Origin: Fibrobacter sp.
GTDB taxonomy: Bacteria > Fibrobacterota > Fibrobacteria > Fibrobacterales > Fibrobacteraceae
Assembly: GCA_024399065.1 (NCBI GenBank)
Contig: JAKSIB010000030.1
Coordinates: 1-42,506 of the forward strand
Reading direction: 5' to 3'
Length of the DNA: 42,506 nucleotides
Shown here: positions 14,232 through 23,401 of the stretch, in pieces
How the letters are laid out: every line of letters starts with the position of its first letter
Position numbering within the stretch: position 1 is the first letter of the stretch
Made by a program: the position numbers and the translations under genes
The notes under the pieces: model-generated
Databases searched by the model: none
What the model was told of the DNA's origin: nothing
Seen by the model: the letters and a program-made list of their open reading frames with translations, nothing else

Positions 14232-15101
14232 TCAGAAAGCGAAGGTTTTGCCAATGTACGCCGTGTAGTTCAGCAAGTCACCCCAAGCCGCACCGCCGTA
14301 AAATCCTGTCGGATGCCAATAAGTCAGCTTCCAAGAACGCGTCCACATGCCAGGTCCACCTTTAAGGAACGTGCTTAACTCCAAAGACAAGTTTCCATAC
14401 TCAGATTGCTTACCAAAGCGAGCCCCCAACCAGGCGACCGTTGCTACGCCAAAGCCATAACGACCATCGGCATCACGAATAATGGGTGCATTGATCGTAA
14501 TGGGACTAGTCTCTCCAGTTTCCTCATCTATCCCATAAACAACAACGGTGTCTGCGGCCAAATTCCCCCTCTTCTTGTCGTAGGAACCTCCGCCCTGAAA
14601 CGCCTGTCCTCCAACGGCAAGGCCTGCAAAGAGGTAGGAGCCCATATTGAAATCAAAGCCTATCAATAAGCGTTCCTGCAAATTGGTGAAGTCATAGCGG
14701 TCTTTTCCGTCCGAGGTTTTAAGCCATTTTTTGTAGGCCCTATAATAAGTATCGGTCGAATCTAAGCAATCCTCGTCAGTACATGCAAAATTCAACTTAC
14801 CATGAAAGCCAGACAACGCTGCGTTGAAGAACAAAAAAGAAGCCCCGCCACCCATTCTGTAGGTAAGGGATGCAGTACCACCTGCAGCACCAACATCAGA
14901 AACGTTCTCTGTCGCATCAGACAAGGAAACAAAGCCCGTCGCATCCAGAGTCATTTGAGAATCCTTATTGCTAGCATCAGCACGATGAGTAACAGGAGCT
15001 GTTTCAACCGCAGCACCCATAGAACGCATTCTCGGCGTACACCCAGTCAGGGATGCAGCCATCAACGCCAGCGTAATCAAAGGCACAATAGATTTAAACA
15101 T
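14232..15101 (-). CDS. outer-membrane-type lipoprotein, 289 aa
   Basis: A lipoprotein signal peptide ends in the lipobox LTGC (Cys at about residue 21). The mature part has alternating Gly/aromatic strands and ends in Phe (YIGKTFAF), as in beta-barrel or barrel-associated outer-membrane proteins. A Cys pair (CTDEDC near residue 106) may form a disulfide. AAGGGG precedes the ATG. An inverted repeat lies in the promoter region. Not recognised as a named family; the location is inferred from the lipobox and the strand pattern. Confidence 0.75.
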   Translation of the reverse strand: MFKSIVPLITLALMAASLTGCTPRMRSMGAAVETAPVTHRADASNKDSQMTLDATGFVSLSDATENVSDVGAAGGTASLTYRMGGGASFLFFNAALSGFHGKLNFACTDEDCLDSTDTYYRAYKKWLKTSDGKDRYDFTNLQERLLIGFDFNMGSYLFAGLAVGGQAFQGGGSYDKKRGNLAADTVVVYGIDEETGETSPITINAPIIRDADGRYGFGVATVAWLGARFGKQSEYGNLSLELSTFLKGGPGMWTRSWKLTYWHPTGFYGGAAWGDLLNYTAYIGKTFAF

Positions 15102-15131
15102 ACCATTTCCCCTTTTTATATAGCGTATAGA

Positions 15132-15163
15132 GAAGGTGTTCCTTTTTACAAAAGCGCACCTTC
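15132..15163. promoter_or_regulatory. inverted repeat in the lipoprotein promoter region
   Basis: GAAGGTG (15132-15138) and CACCTTC (15157-15163) are perfect inverted arms 18 nt apart, 30-60 nt upstream of the lipoprotein ATG and overlapping a possible TTGTAA -35. It may be an operator; no regulator is adjacent. Confidence 0.35.
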
Positions 15164-15212
15164 AACTAAACTATAAATAAATTGGGATTTGAGAAATGTT
15201 TTTTTCGCTTAT

Positions 15213-17729
15213 TCAAAAAAACACCTGATTAATTATACACACTTCAGTACTCAATGTGCTCTGGAACACTAATCTTGATGCAGAAAATTTGTTTTGAGGA
15301 GTAATAGTCGTGTCAATAACGCTAGACAAGGGTATTTCCTTGCTCACAAACAAGCCATCAGCGGTTCCTCCCTTCAAAGAATACTGCCCCTTTTTGTAGG
15401 AGTCAAAGTATAGGGATGTTCCCTGACAAGTTCCTGGCCAATAAGAAACCTTCATTCTTGCATATTTCTCCAAATTTTTCTTTTCATTAAAATCCAAGTA
15501 AAATGCGGATCCTATGGCATTGAAATCAGCTCGCAAACCAGTCCCCAATTCATCCGCATACGGAGACAAAACAGTAGATTCCTGCCATGGTCGTGCAAGT
15601 ACATTTGTATTGGGGTATATGAACTTATCAATCAAAGTCTCGGGTTGCTCTCGATCGTAAGCCTGTCTTTCGAATCGCGGATTTAGAATCGTCACATGGC
15701 CGCCGTCTGAATTCAAGACTAGACGGAACCATCTATAATGAGTGCTTACATCTTCGGCAAAATCAATTGGCCACTTCAAGGTATGCATATTCCCATCAAC
15801 AGGAACATCGACTTCCTGCAGCTGCAATTGACCAGAACCAGACTTGCTCTTCAACAAAAGCAGTTCAGCCTTCATCCAAGACGACTTGGACGAATATGCC
15901 GAAATATCAACGACAAAATTTCCGTTGAACGAAACATTCGATCCATTATCAATCAACGCCACCTTATGCCACCCTGCAGGAACATCAAATGAAACCGCCT
16001 CGTTCATTTCCGTAGCACTGGTATTGTAATCATACCTTGCATATGCAAATTTGCGAGTCTTAACCAATCCCGCATTTCGAATCGCTTCCGGCATATTTGA
16101 AAGGTCCATGCAACTACCATAGGGATTAAACACACCTGTCAAGTTTTCATTGCGGAACGCAGACTTTTCAAAATCATAATCATATTTTGCAACTTCGCAC
16201 ATAAAGCGCCAAATATCGACCTGCATGCCAAGCAAGACATTAGTATCCACTTCACCTGAAGAATGAACAGGCAATTCAATATGACGTCCATTTGTGGGTT
16301 CATAAAAACGAGGGTGGGTTGGATCCACAGCAAACATCGCTGTTGCAGAACTTCTCGCTCCAGGATTTTCAAAAGACACATCTGTGTACTTTTCGGTGAA
16401 CGCACAATTTCGTCTAATGGAAAAATCGTTATTGCAATACAAGTCCATGGCACTGACTGTTGGAATAAACGTACTGTTCTTTTGAAACAGCGTATCATCT
16501 TCCCAAGAGGTATTTATGCTAATCTTGGTAGAAGATCCAAATGGTAACGATTGTTTCATATTTTCAGGCATCGCATCTTTAAAACCGTTCCTCAGACTCT
16601 CATATATTTTTTGTGAGAACGGATAAGTACTTCCCTGAACAAAATCAAAAGCATTTTGGCTGGAAACTTTTTTTTTCGCATCCATATCATTAAACTTGTA
16701 AACCCTATTAAAAGCGATTTGTTTAGAATCAATTTGTTCAGCAGTACTCATTTCACTCTGAGCTCTTCCCAGAACGACACCTCCCTTTTTGGCAATCCTA
16801 TCTAATTCATAGTATTTCGAAGGATGTACGTCGGAAATACCTTTCAACTGCCCCTGGGCAATTAAAATCGACGGATAATTTCGATGTTCCGCAGCCTTTC
16901 TATATTCGCTGAACAAGAAACGACTATCAGACAAATCATCTTCATACGTTGTATCACCCGATTCTTTCGTAATCTCATTGGTCAGCAGCAATTCACTGGC
17001 TCCAGGACCTTTAATCAAGTCAGCAAAAGCTTCAGCATCTGCAGAGCCTCCTTTTTTTGACCAGAAATCGATGGTGTGGAAAAGTCCCTTCGGCATCACA
17101 GCCCCTTGATGGGGCGAATCCAAGGAACCATAAATACGAATTGGCGCCTCAAGAAAATTACGCTCGATATCATACCTATAGGCTCCATAACGTCCTATGA
17201 TACCGCCTTGACTTACACCCAAAACAATGATTCCGTCCTGCTGCATATTCGGAAATCCAAAATACCTGTTACCACATACAAAGTGCAGAAGATTTGCGAA
17301 ATGGAAAGAATTTTCCACCAAGGATTTTCGAACTGTTTCCGAGAATTGAACAAGAATTGGCGTATATCCAAATTCAACAAGCATATCTGTAAGCCCAAAC
17401 TGCATTGTCTCTTCATAAAAGGACTCCAATGTTCTCAGCGTATCCGTGCCTAAATATATCCCGTCAATAATAAAGATCGGCCGAACAATGTCAAAACCAT
17501 ATCTTTGATTCTTATTTTCCTTGGGGTTTACAACTCGAATTCGAATATCATTTGTAAAAGACGTTCTGCACTGGAATATGTCATAACGATCTCTTCTGGT
17601 ATTGCCCCTAGGATTTTTGCTCACGCACAATCCTTTGTCTCCATCATCATGAAAAAACAAATCATAACTTCTTGCAAAGACAAAATCTGATAAAACAAAT
17701 AAGCATAGAATCAAACAAATCTTTTTCAT
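15213..17729 (-). CDS. secreted alpha/beta-hydrolase with C-terminal beta-domains, 838 aa
   Basis: Signal peptide (about 1-19), then an alpha/beta-hydrolase domain: RPIFIIDGIYLG (oxyanion-side strand, about 83-94), the nucleophile elbow GVSQGG (about 171-176) and a SPHQGA loop (about 209-214) typical of lipase/esterase and PGAP1-like hydrolases. The last ~330 residues are beta-rich and include a segment resembling a carbohydrate-binding sandwich (DNGSNVSFNGNFVVDIS and after). It probably hydrolyses an ester at the cell surface. Its ATG overlaps the stop of the upstream secreted protein (TAATG), so the two are made together. The substrate is unknown; no polysaccharide lyase or glycosidase is adjacent. 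Confidence 0.75.
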   Translation of the reverse strand: MKKICLILCLFVLSDFVFARSYDLFFHDDGDKGLCVSKNPRGNTRRDRYDIFQCRTSFTNDIRIRVVNPKENKNQRYGFDIVRPIFIIDGIYLGTDTLRTLESFYEETMQFGLTDMLVEFGYTPILVQFSETVRKSLVENSFHFANLLHFVCGNRYFGFPNMQQDGIIVLGVSQGGIIGRYGAYRYDIERNFLEAPIRIYGSLDSPHQGAVMPKGLFHTIDFWSKKGGSADAEAFADLIKGPGASELLLTNEITKESGDTTYEDDLSDSRFLFSEYRKAAEHRNYPSILIAQGQLKGISDVHPSKYYELDRIAKKGGVVLGRAQSEMSTAEQIDSKQIAFNRVYKFNDMDAKKKVSSQNAFDFVQGSTYPFSQKIYESLRNGFKDAMPENMKQSLPFGSSTKISINTSWEDDTLFQKNSTFIPTVSAMDLYCNNDFSIRRNCAFTEKYTDVSFENPGARSSATAMFAVDPTHPRFYEPTNGRHIELPVHSSGEVDTNVLLGMQVDIWRFMCEVAKYDYDFEKSAFRNENLTGVFNPYGSCMDLSNMPEAIRNAGLVKTRKFAYARYDYNTSATEMNEAVSFDVPAGWHKVALIDNGSNVSFNGNFVVDISAYSSKSSWMKAELLLLKSKSGSGQLQLQEVDVPVDGNMHTLKWPIDFAEDVSTHYRWFRLVLNSDGGHVTILNPRFERQAYDREQPETLIDKFIYPNTNVLARPWQESTVLSPYADELGTGLRADFNAIGSAFYLDFNEKKNLEKYARMKVSYWPGTCQGTSLYFDSYKKGQYSLKGGTADGLFVSKEIPLSSVIDTTITPQNKFSASRLVFQSTLSTEVCIINQVFF

Positions 17730-18982
17730 TACCTAACCTCAACTAAAATATCTTGCTCAACCATATAGCCGCCCTCGGCAAGCCTCAACTGAATTTTTTG
17801 CTCCCCTGCAGCGGGAAATTCATAGTCAAAATGCGACGCTGGAGCTACAGAATTCCATTTCCCGTCAAAAAAGATTTCTAAGGAAGGCAAATCATTCCTA
17901 TTGGTGCTGACAAAATACGGATCATAGAACAGACGAATTTTTGAACCCCGTACAAATGCCGTAGGCAGCCCCGCCTGAAGCATTCTTGACTTAGACATTA
18001 CAGTAGATTCACAAGAAGAATCTGCGCAGAGTCGGTAGGCGTAGTCAACATTTCCCACAAGAATCGGCATTGAACGATTGTTTTCTTCTGACGCAAATAT
18101 TTCTGCCTCATAAGCTAAAGCTTTCGGATTTGCAATAACACTATCCCGCAAGCGATTTCGATCTAGATAGTACATATTACGAAACCAGCCCTTTCGAGAG
18201 CGCAAAGGTGTCAGAGATTCATCACCGACAAATGACTGAATCTGCATATGCTCAATTTCACTTAGAACAATTTGAGCGTCTGTTGAATCTGATATTTTAT
18301 TGCGTTGTTCTGCGGTGTATGCGGCGCTTGTTTGAGGATACCCACTCTTAGAGAATTTCCCTTCGCGAGCTGCGATTCTTGGACTTATATTTGAATAAAC
18401 ATATTCTGAATCTAGCACCTCATTTTCCGTACGAATCGCAACATTTTTTCCACAAGAAAGTTCGATGTCATCAATAAAGACAATTGTATATTGAAATGCC
18501 GGAACATCAAAAATTCCCAAACCAATTTTATCAATTTTCGCAGACGCATCTCCAACAAGATTTGCCACAGGGATTTCAATCAGAGTCGTCGTATTTGCTT
18601 CAACAGTCTTGAACGAAACAGCACTTGTTCCAAAGTTTCCCTGAAGCCACAAGCCCACCTTACTCTTTTGCGAAGTTCGAACTTTCGCCTTCAGCAAACC
18701 TCCCGTCACCATTTGAGGCAAGGCATCAAAGGAAAGCAAGCCCGTCCAGTCACCAATTTTATCTTTCATTCCAGAGAAACGAATATAAGGCGGATTCATT
18801 CCATCCATATCGCCCCAATTCGTCAACCACTCAGGTTTTTCCGGAAAAGTATTCAACGTTCCTTCGAGCGTTCCAACCTCGCCATCTTTGTATAGCGAAA
18901 TTTCTTGACAATCTTGTGCAAAGCTTGATAAAGACAATACGGTCCCTATCAAGGTTGCGCACCTTGACATCCAATTTTTCAT
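17729..18982 (-). CDS. secreted protein with N-terminal carbohydrate-binding-like domain, 417 aa
   Basis: The signal peptide ends near FAQ. Residues ~25-175 form a beta-sandwich of galactose-binding/CBM type (YIRFSGMKDKIGDWTGLLSF, then IVFIDDIELSCG). The C-terminal part holds a long linker and a beta domain resembling Ig/PKD folds (about 330-417). GGAGG lies just before the ATG. Its last codons overlap the hydrolase gene. It is likely a partner of the hydrolase in binding the same surface polymer; this is inference from order and domain type. Confidence 0.65.
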   Translation of the reverse strand: MKNWMSRCATLIGTVLSLSSFAQDCQEISLYKDGEVGTLEGTLNTFPEKPEWLTNWGDMDGMNPPYIRFSGMKDKIGDWTGLLSFDALPQMVTGGLLKAKVRTSQKSKVGLWLQGNFGTSAVSFKTVEANTTTLIEIPVANLVGDASAKIDKIGLGIFDVPAFQYTIVFIDDIELSCGKNVAIRTENEVLDSEYVYSNISPRIAAREGKFSKSGYPQTSAAYTAEQRNKISDSTDAQIVLSEIEHMQIQSFVGDESLTPLRSRKGWFRNMYYLDRNRLRDSVIANPKALAYEAEIFASEENNRSMPILVGNVDYAYRLCADSSCESTVMSKSRMLQAGLPTAFVRGSKIRLFYDPYFVSTNRNDLPSLEIFFDGKWNSVAPASHFDYEFPAAGEQKIQLRLAEGGYMVEQDILVEVR

Positions 18983-19067
18983 TGGACCTCCAAAAACAGT
19001 TATGTGGATCTATCAAAAAATGGCCAACACTCGTTGCACCAATCGCATATAAAAAATGGACTTCAAA

Positions 19068-19102
19068 TAAAAAAAGTACACCCGTTCTTGGCGGCTGTAC
19101 TT
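19068..19102 (-). terminator. terminator of the histidine kinase gene
   Basis: On the minus strand AAGTACA-x-CCG pairs with CGG-x-TGTACTT (10 bp, one mismatch), followed by seven T. Confidence 0.75.
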
Positions 19103-19172
19103 AACAAACTATTTAAATTCCTTGATTAAAGTTAAACAAAGAATTTCACTTTGTAAAGGGACGATGATAAAA

Positions 19173-20366
19173 TTATTTTAAGGTCAACTTTAGCTCGCAA
19201 ATGTACACATCGTTTTCAACTTTTGCTTCGTACGAGAAATTATTCTTATAAAGTAAGTTCAACCGCTTTGCAAAAGTAGACAAACCTAGCCCACCCACAT
19301 CATTATGCGATTTACGAGGAAAATTACTGTTTTCCATGCGAACATAAAGTTGGTCATCAATTTGGGCGATGTTTACATGGGCAAAGCTTTTACCAGCAGG
19401 ATTGACGCAATGCTTCATGGTATTTTCCAATAACGGCATCAGCAAAAGCGGTTCAATTAGTCTAGTCGGATCTTGCAGGTTCTTGCTAAAGGAAAATTCA
19501 AAATTATCATCGTGGCGAAGTCTTTCAAGGTCCGCATACTTTTCAAGAATTTCAATTTCTTCCTTTAGCGTAATAAACTTGTCTTCCGTTTGGTACAAAG
19601 TAACACGTAACAGCTGAGAAAGCTTTGTCATTGATTTTTCAGCTAATTTCGGATCAATCGAAATCAGCGAAGAAATATTATTCAAGGTATTGAAAAGAAA
19701 GTGCGGACTCAACTGCTGTTTCATAAAGTTCAGTTCATATTCAAGATGGGCTCGGCCTCTTTCTCGAATCACAAAGGCCCGCATCGTTTGGCGCGTAAAA
19801 ACAGAAATCAAGATACTGCAAAGACACACCATGAAAAGAATAAGCAGAAAACTTACAATGCTAGGCAAAGTAAAATGGTTTGGAGATGTTATATAGTCAG
19901 AGAAAAAATCATGTATACCCATGCCAGGTCTTCTTGTCAAGAAGAATCCCGCAAACTCTCTGCACACGAAACTCAAGAAAACAAGAATAGCGTTGCCCGC
20001 AAAAAACTTCACATACTTTTTTCCAAAAAAGAACTTTGGCACAAACAACTTTTGATTTATCCAAAAAATCAGGCATGTGGCAAGCAGCGGAACATAGTAA
20101 CCCAAGACACTATGCATTTCAAAATTCTTCGCATAGTAATTACTGGGGTCCAAAAGAAGAACCAAAGGAAACAACAGGATAAAGGCCCAGACAAGCAGGG
20201 CAATAATGGGAATTGGCGCCGGGAAGGTATCCTTGATCTTATCATCGTTCATTATCTTGGCCAACTCCTTTTCCCCACGATCAAAAGTGGCTTCCTGAAG
20301 TTCGGCAAGACGATTTCGGTGATTTTCCAAAAAACTGACGATTTTTTCCTTTAAATGAACTTTCAT
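19173..20366 (-). CDS. LytS/YesM-type sensor histidine kinase
   Basis: An inner-membrane sensor kinase of the His_kinase (PF06580) class. Four or more transmembrane helices (about residues 45-190) carry no extracytoplasmic domain of size. A helix leads into the phosphorylation motif QQLSPHFLFNTLNNISSLI, where the His after SP is the acceptor, and the ATPase domain has LMPLLENTMKH (N box) and GGLGLSTFAKRL (G box). The start at 20366 (ATG, GGGG upstream) is preferred to a GTG at 20390. Such kinases usually pair with a LytTR response regulator; none is adjacent. It is divergent from the sigma gene, across a phased repeat array. Confidence 0.85.
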   Translation of the reverse strand: MKVHLKEKIVSFLENHRNRLAELQEATFDRGEKELAKIMNDDKIKDTFPAPIPIIALLVWAFILLFPLVLLLDPSNYYAKNFEMHSVLGYYVPLLATCLIFWINQKLFVPKFFFGKKYVKFFAGNAILVFLSFVCREFAGFFLTRRPGMGIHDFFSDYITSPNHFTLPSIVSFLLILFMVCLCSILISVFTRQTMRAFVIRERGRAHLEYELNFMKQQLSPHFLFNTLNNISSLISIDPKLAEKSMTKLSQLLRVTLYQTEDKFITLKEEIEILEKYADLERLRHDDNFEFSFSKNLQDPTRLIEPLLLMPLLENTMKHCVNPAGKSFAHVNIAQIDDQLYVRMENSNFPRKSHNDVGGLGLSTFAKRLNLLYKNNFSYEAKVENDVYICELKLTLK

Positions 20367-20427
20367 GACAAAACCCCACGGTATTTCCACAATTTAGCCT
20401 TAAATTCGCTCAAAAAACGGATTTCAT

Positions 20428-20498
20428 GACAAAAACGTGACAAAACTGGATAAAAATCCGACAAACGGTTACAAAACTCCGACAAAACTTTTATAAAA
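20428..20498. repeat. helically phased GACAAAA repeat array
   Basis: GACAAAA-like units begin at 20428, 20439, 20449, 20460, 20470, 20481 and 20492 (some are GATAAAA, TACAAAA or TATAAAA). Steps are 11, 10, 11, 10, 11, 11 bp, the DNA helical repeat. A-tracts in phase bend DNA, and this stands between the divergent kinase and sigma genes. Confidence 0.75.
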
Positions 20499-20588
20499 CT
20501 TTTGCGAAGACTATACCAAACAGTGACACTTCTAATTTGCCTTTAAGGTATCTTTACTTACGTAAACGAGTTATGCTAGGAGGCAATT

Positions 20589-21443
20589 ATGACTAAGAAT
20601 TCTAACGTTCGCGCTGAAAGAGATGTGTATTTTCAGTACCTTAATGACATTTCTAAATACCCTCTTTTGACCAAGCAACAAGAAAAAGTTTTGCTCATTA
20701 AGGCCCAGGCAGGCAGCAGAGCAGCTATGGATCTTTTGGTAAAGTCCAACCTGCGTTTTGTGGTGAACATCGCCAATCTTTACAAGGGTCAGGGCCTCGA
20801 TGTCAACGAACTGATTAACGAAGGCAACATGGGTCTCATTGATGCGGCCAAGCGCTTCGATCCTAATCAGAAGATCAAGTTCATTAGCTATGCCGTTTGG
20901 TGGGTTCGCCAGAACATCACCCGCGCCATTGCAGAACGAGGTCGCTTGGTACGCATTAGTGCAGAAAAGGAGCTGGTTCTCCGCCGCTTCGGTAAGCACG
21001 GCGGTAAGCTTCGTCAGGTTATCGGCGGCGGTCTCATGGTAGATCCCGCAAGCCTCGAAGGCCTTACCAAGTACAAAGCTCACGATATCGAAAAGATTTT
21101 GATGTTGGGTGGCCGTTCTTCTTCCCTTGACGCTCCCGTCGGCGAAGATGGCGACACTACCATTGGCGACACCATCGCTGCTGAAAACTCTGTTACCGAC
21201 GCCCTCACCGAAGGCAAGGATCGCAGAAAAGTTTTCAACAACGTTATGAAGCAGAACCTTTCCGAACAGGAAATGCAAATCATCAAACTGTATTTCGGCT
21301 TCAAGATGGATGCAGACCTGAATCTCAAGGAAATTGCTCCCATGGTGGGTCTCTCCAAGGAACGCGTCCGTCAGCTCAAGGAAACTGCTCTGGAAAAGTT
21401 GAGAAACGACCAGATTCAGCGTGCCTTGTACGACGCAGCCTAA
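20589..21443 (+). CDS. rpoD: RpoD-family sigma factor (short form)
   Basis: A sigma-70 family factor of 284 aa, most like the short primary sigma factors of Bacteroidetes/Chlorobi-type bacteria. Region 1.2 (DVYFQYLNDISKYPLL), region 2 with the -10 recognition part (FDPNQKIKFISYAVWWVRQNITRAI), region 3, and region 4 with the helix-turn-helix (LKEIAPMVGLSKERVRQLKETALEKLR) are all present. Region 1.1 is missing. It has a very strong Shine-Dalgarno (AGGAGG). It is either the primary or a closely related group 2 factor; the quality of the ribosome site and the monocistronic setting fit a highly expressed gene. Upstream sequence is a phased repeat array. Confidence 0.9.
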   Translation: MTKNSNVRAERDVYFQYLNDISKYPLLTKQQEKVLLIKAQAGSRAAMDLLVKSNLRFVVNIANLYKGQGLDVNELINEGNMGLIDAAKRFDPNQKIKFISYAVWWVRQNITRAIAERGRLVRISAEKELVLRRFGKHGGKLRQVIGGGLMVDPASLEGLTKYKAHDIEKILMLGGRSSSLDAPVGEDGDTTIGDTIAAENSVTDALTEGKDRRKVFNNVMKQNLSEQEMQIIKLYFGFKMDADLNLKEIAPMVGLSKERVRQLKETALEKLRNDQIQRALYDAA

Positions 21444-21493
21444 TAGGCTACCCCCTATTCACTTTGTTTTTCTTCTCTCTCTCCCATAGTATC

Positions 21494-21522
21494 AAAAACC
21501 GGCCCTAATCGGCCGGTTTTTT
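21494..21522 (+). terminator. terminator of the sigma factor gene
   Basis: AAAAACCGGCC and GGCCGGTTTTTT pair around CTAATC. Confidence 0.9.
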
Positions 21523-21568
21523 CCGTTTTTCCCAAATCCTGAACAAAATCTTATTGTATCTTTAAGGT

Positions 21569-23392
21569 ATGAATTTCTATAAGCCGAATTTTCGCAGTCT
21601 TTTTGTAGCTTCTCTTTCTGCCTTGTGCCTTGCAAACGCTTCTTTTGCCGCCAAGGACAACAAGCAGACCCCTCCGGGCGACTTCTACGACGAAGTTTCC
21701 CGCTTGAACAAGGTTCTTTCCGAAGTCAACCGTAAGTATGTGGAAGATGTAAACCCCACAGAACTTACCGATGCAGCCCTCAATGGCATCCGCGACATTC
21801 TGGACCCCCATACCACCGTGTTCAGCCCCAAGGACTACGAAAGCCTGAAGATTTCCATGGAAGGTAAGTTCGGCGGCGTGGGCATCACCATCAGCCTCCG
21901 AGATAACGTCCTCACCGTGATTTCCCCCCTTTCCGGCACCCCGGCCTTCCGCCTGGGCATTCGCGCTGGAGACAAGATTCGCAAAATTGACGGCAAGGAC
22001 ACCAAGGGTCTCTCTCTTGACGACGCTGTGAACAAGCTCCGCGGCAAGATCGGCACCGACGTTACCGTTTCTATTGAACGTGAAGGTGTACCCGACCTGA
22101 TGGACTTTACCATCACCCGCGCAGAAATCATCGTCCATGCAGTGCCTTACTACGGCATGGTCACCAATGACATCGGCTATATCAAACTGGCTACCTTTAG
22201 CGACAAGACTACAAGCGACGTGGTGAACGCCATCAACGCCCTCCAGAAGCAGGGCATGAAGAAGATCATCCTCGACATGCGCTACAATCCGGGTGGTCTT
22301 TTGAACCAGGCTATCGATATTAGCGAACTCTTCTTGAAGAAGGGAAACACCATCGTCAGCACCAAGGGTCGCACCCAGCAGACCGAAAGCCGCGCCCGTA
22401 AGGACGGTGTGGTCAAGCAGGACATTCCCATGGTCGTTCTCGTAAACCAGGGTTCCGCAAGCGCAGCAGAAATCGTTTCCGGCGCACTCCAGGACTGGGA
22501 CCGAGCCCTCATTATCGGCAAGACTTCCTTCGGTAAGGGTTCCGTACAGACAATCTTCCCGCTGGACAATCAGGGCAACGCCCTGAAGCTCACCACCGCC
22601 TTCTACTACCTCCCCTTCGGCCGTTGCATCAACAAGCCGGAAAACGGAATCAAGGGCCTGAAGCTTCAGGAAGAAGAATACGAAGCAGAAGCCAACGGTG
22701 ACGAAGCAAAGATTGATTCCCTCAAGAAGGACACCGTCGCACGCGACACCTTCTACACCAACAACGGCCGCATGATGTTCGGCGGTGGCGGCATCACTCC
22801 TGACGTTGAAGTTGAACTTTCCCCCATGCCTTGGGTCGTCCAGGTCCAGGAACGCATGGCAATGTACTTCAAGTTCGCAGTCAAGGCCCGTCCGGGTCTT
22901 GAAAAGAGCGGCGTGAAGATCGACGCCAACTGGGAAGTCCCCGACTCCCTGTTCCAGCAGTTCCGCGATTACTGCATGAACGACACCAACTTTACCAAGG
23001 TCAAGAGCAACGCATTGGTGGGCGTGGATCAGCTTGAAAAGAGCATTATCCGCGAACAGAACTACATGGGCGACTCTTCCAAGACCGTTTCCGACTCCCT
23101 CCTGGCACAGCGTATTGCCGAAATGCGCGCCGCCCTGGAAAGCAACAGAAACGCTCAGTTTGACGAAAACAAGGAATACATCAAGGACGGCATCAAGCGC
23201 GAGCTCCTGACCTCCTTCATCAACGATTCCGTAAGTACTGCATTCTCCCTGAAGCGTGACGAACAGCTTAAGGAAGCCATCAAGTACCTCAGCGACATGA
23301 ACCTTTACAAGAAGGCCATCAGCGCACCGGACAAGAAGGCTGCCAAGAAGCCTGAACAGGCTAAGCCCGTCAAGGACGCCAAGAAGAAGTAA
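21569..23392 (+). CDS. ctpA: C-terminal processing protease (S41, CtpA/Prc-like)
   Basis: A periplasmic serine protease with a Ser-Lys dyad that trims or degrades proteins from the C-terminus. Signal peptide (about 1-27, ending SFA), N-terminal helical part, PDZ domain (about 90-190, FGGVGITISLRDN and AGDKIRKIDG), then the S41 core with Ser in NQGSASAAEIVSGAL (about 290-304) and Lys in GKTSFGKGSVQ (about 313-323). At 607 aa it is longer than most CtpA; the last ~200 residues form helical repeats with a Lys/Ala-rich tail. The start has AAGG only 1 nt before the ATG, an unusual spacing. It opens a rightward run with mlaE, 9 nt on. Confidence 0.93.
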   Translation: MNFYKPNFRSLFVASLSALCLANASFAAKDNKQTPPGDFYDEVSRLNKVLSEVNRKYVEDVNPTELTDAALNGIRDILDPHTTVFSPKDYESLKISMEGKFGGVGITISLRDNVLTVISPLSGTPAFRLGIRAGDKIRKIDGKDTKGLSLDDAVNKLRGKIGTDVTVSIEREGVPDLMDFTITRAEIIVHAVPYYGMVTNDIGYIKLATFSDKTTSDVVNAINALQKQGMKKIILDMRYNPGGLLNQAIDISELFLKKGNTIVSTKGRTQQTESRARKDGVVKQDIPMVVLVNQGSASAAEIVSGALQDWDRALIIGKTSFGKGSVQTIFPLDNQGNALKLTTAFYYLPFGRCINKPENGIKGLKLQEEEYEAEANGDEAKIDSLKKDTVARDTFYTNNGRMMFGGGGITPDVEVELSPMPWVVQVQERMAMYFKFAVKARPGLEKSGVKIDANWEVPDSLFQQFRDYCMNDTNFTKVKSNALVGVDQLEKSIIREQNYMGDSSKTVSDSLLAQRIAEMRAALESNRNAQFDENKEYIKDGIKRELLTSFINDSVSTAFSLKRDEQLKEAIKYLSDMNLYKKAISAPDKKAAKKPEQAKPVKDAKKK

Positions 23393-23401
23393 GGATCCAA
23401 C

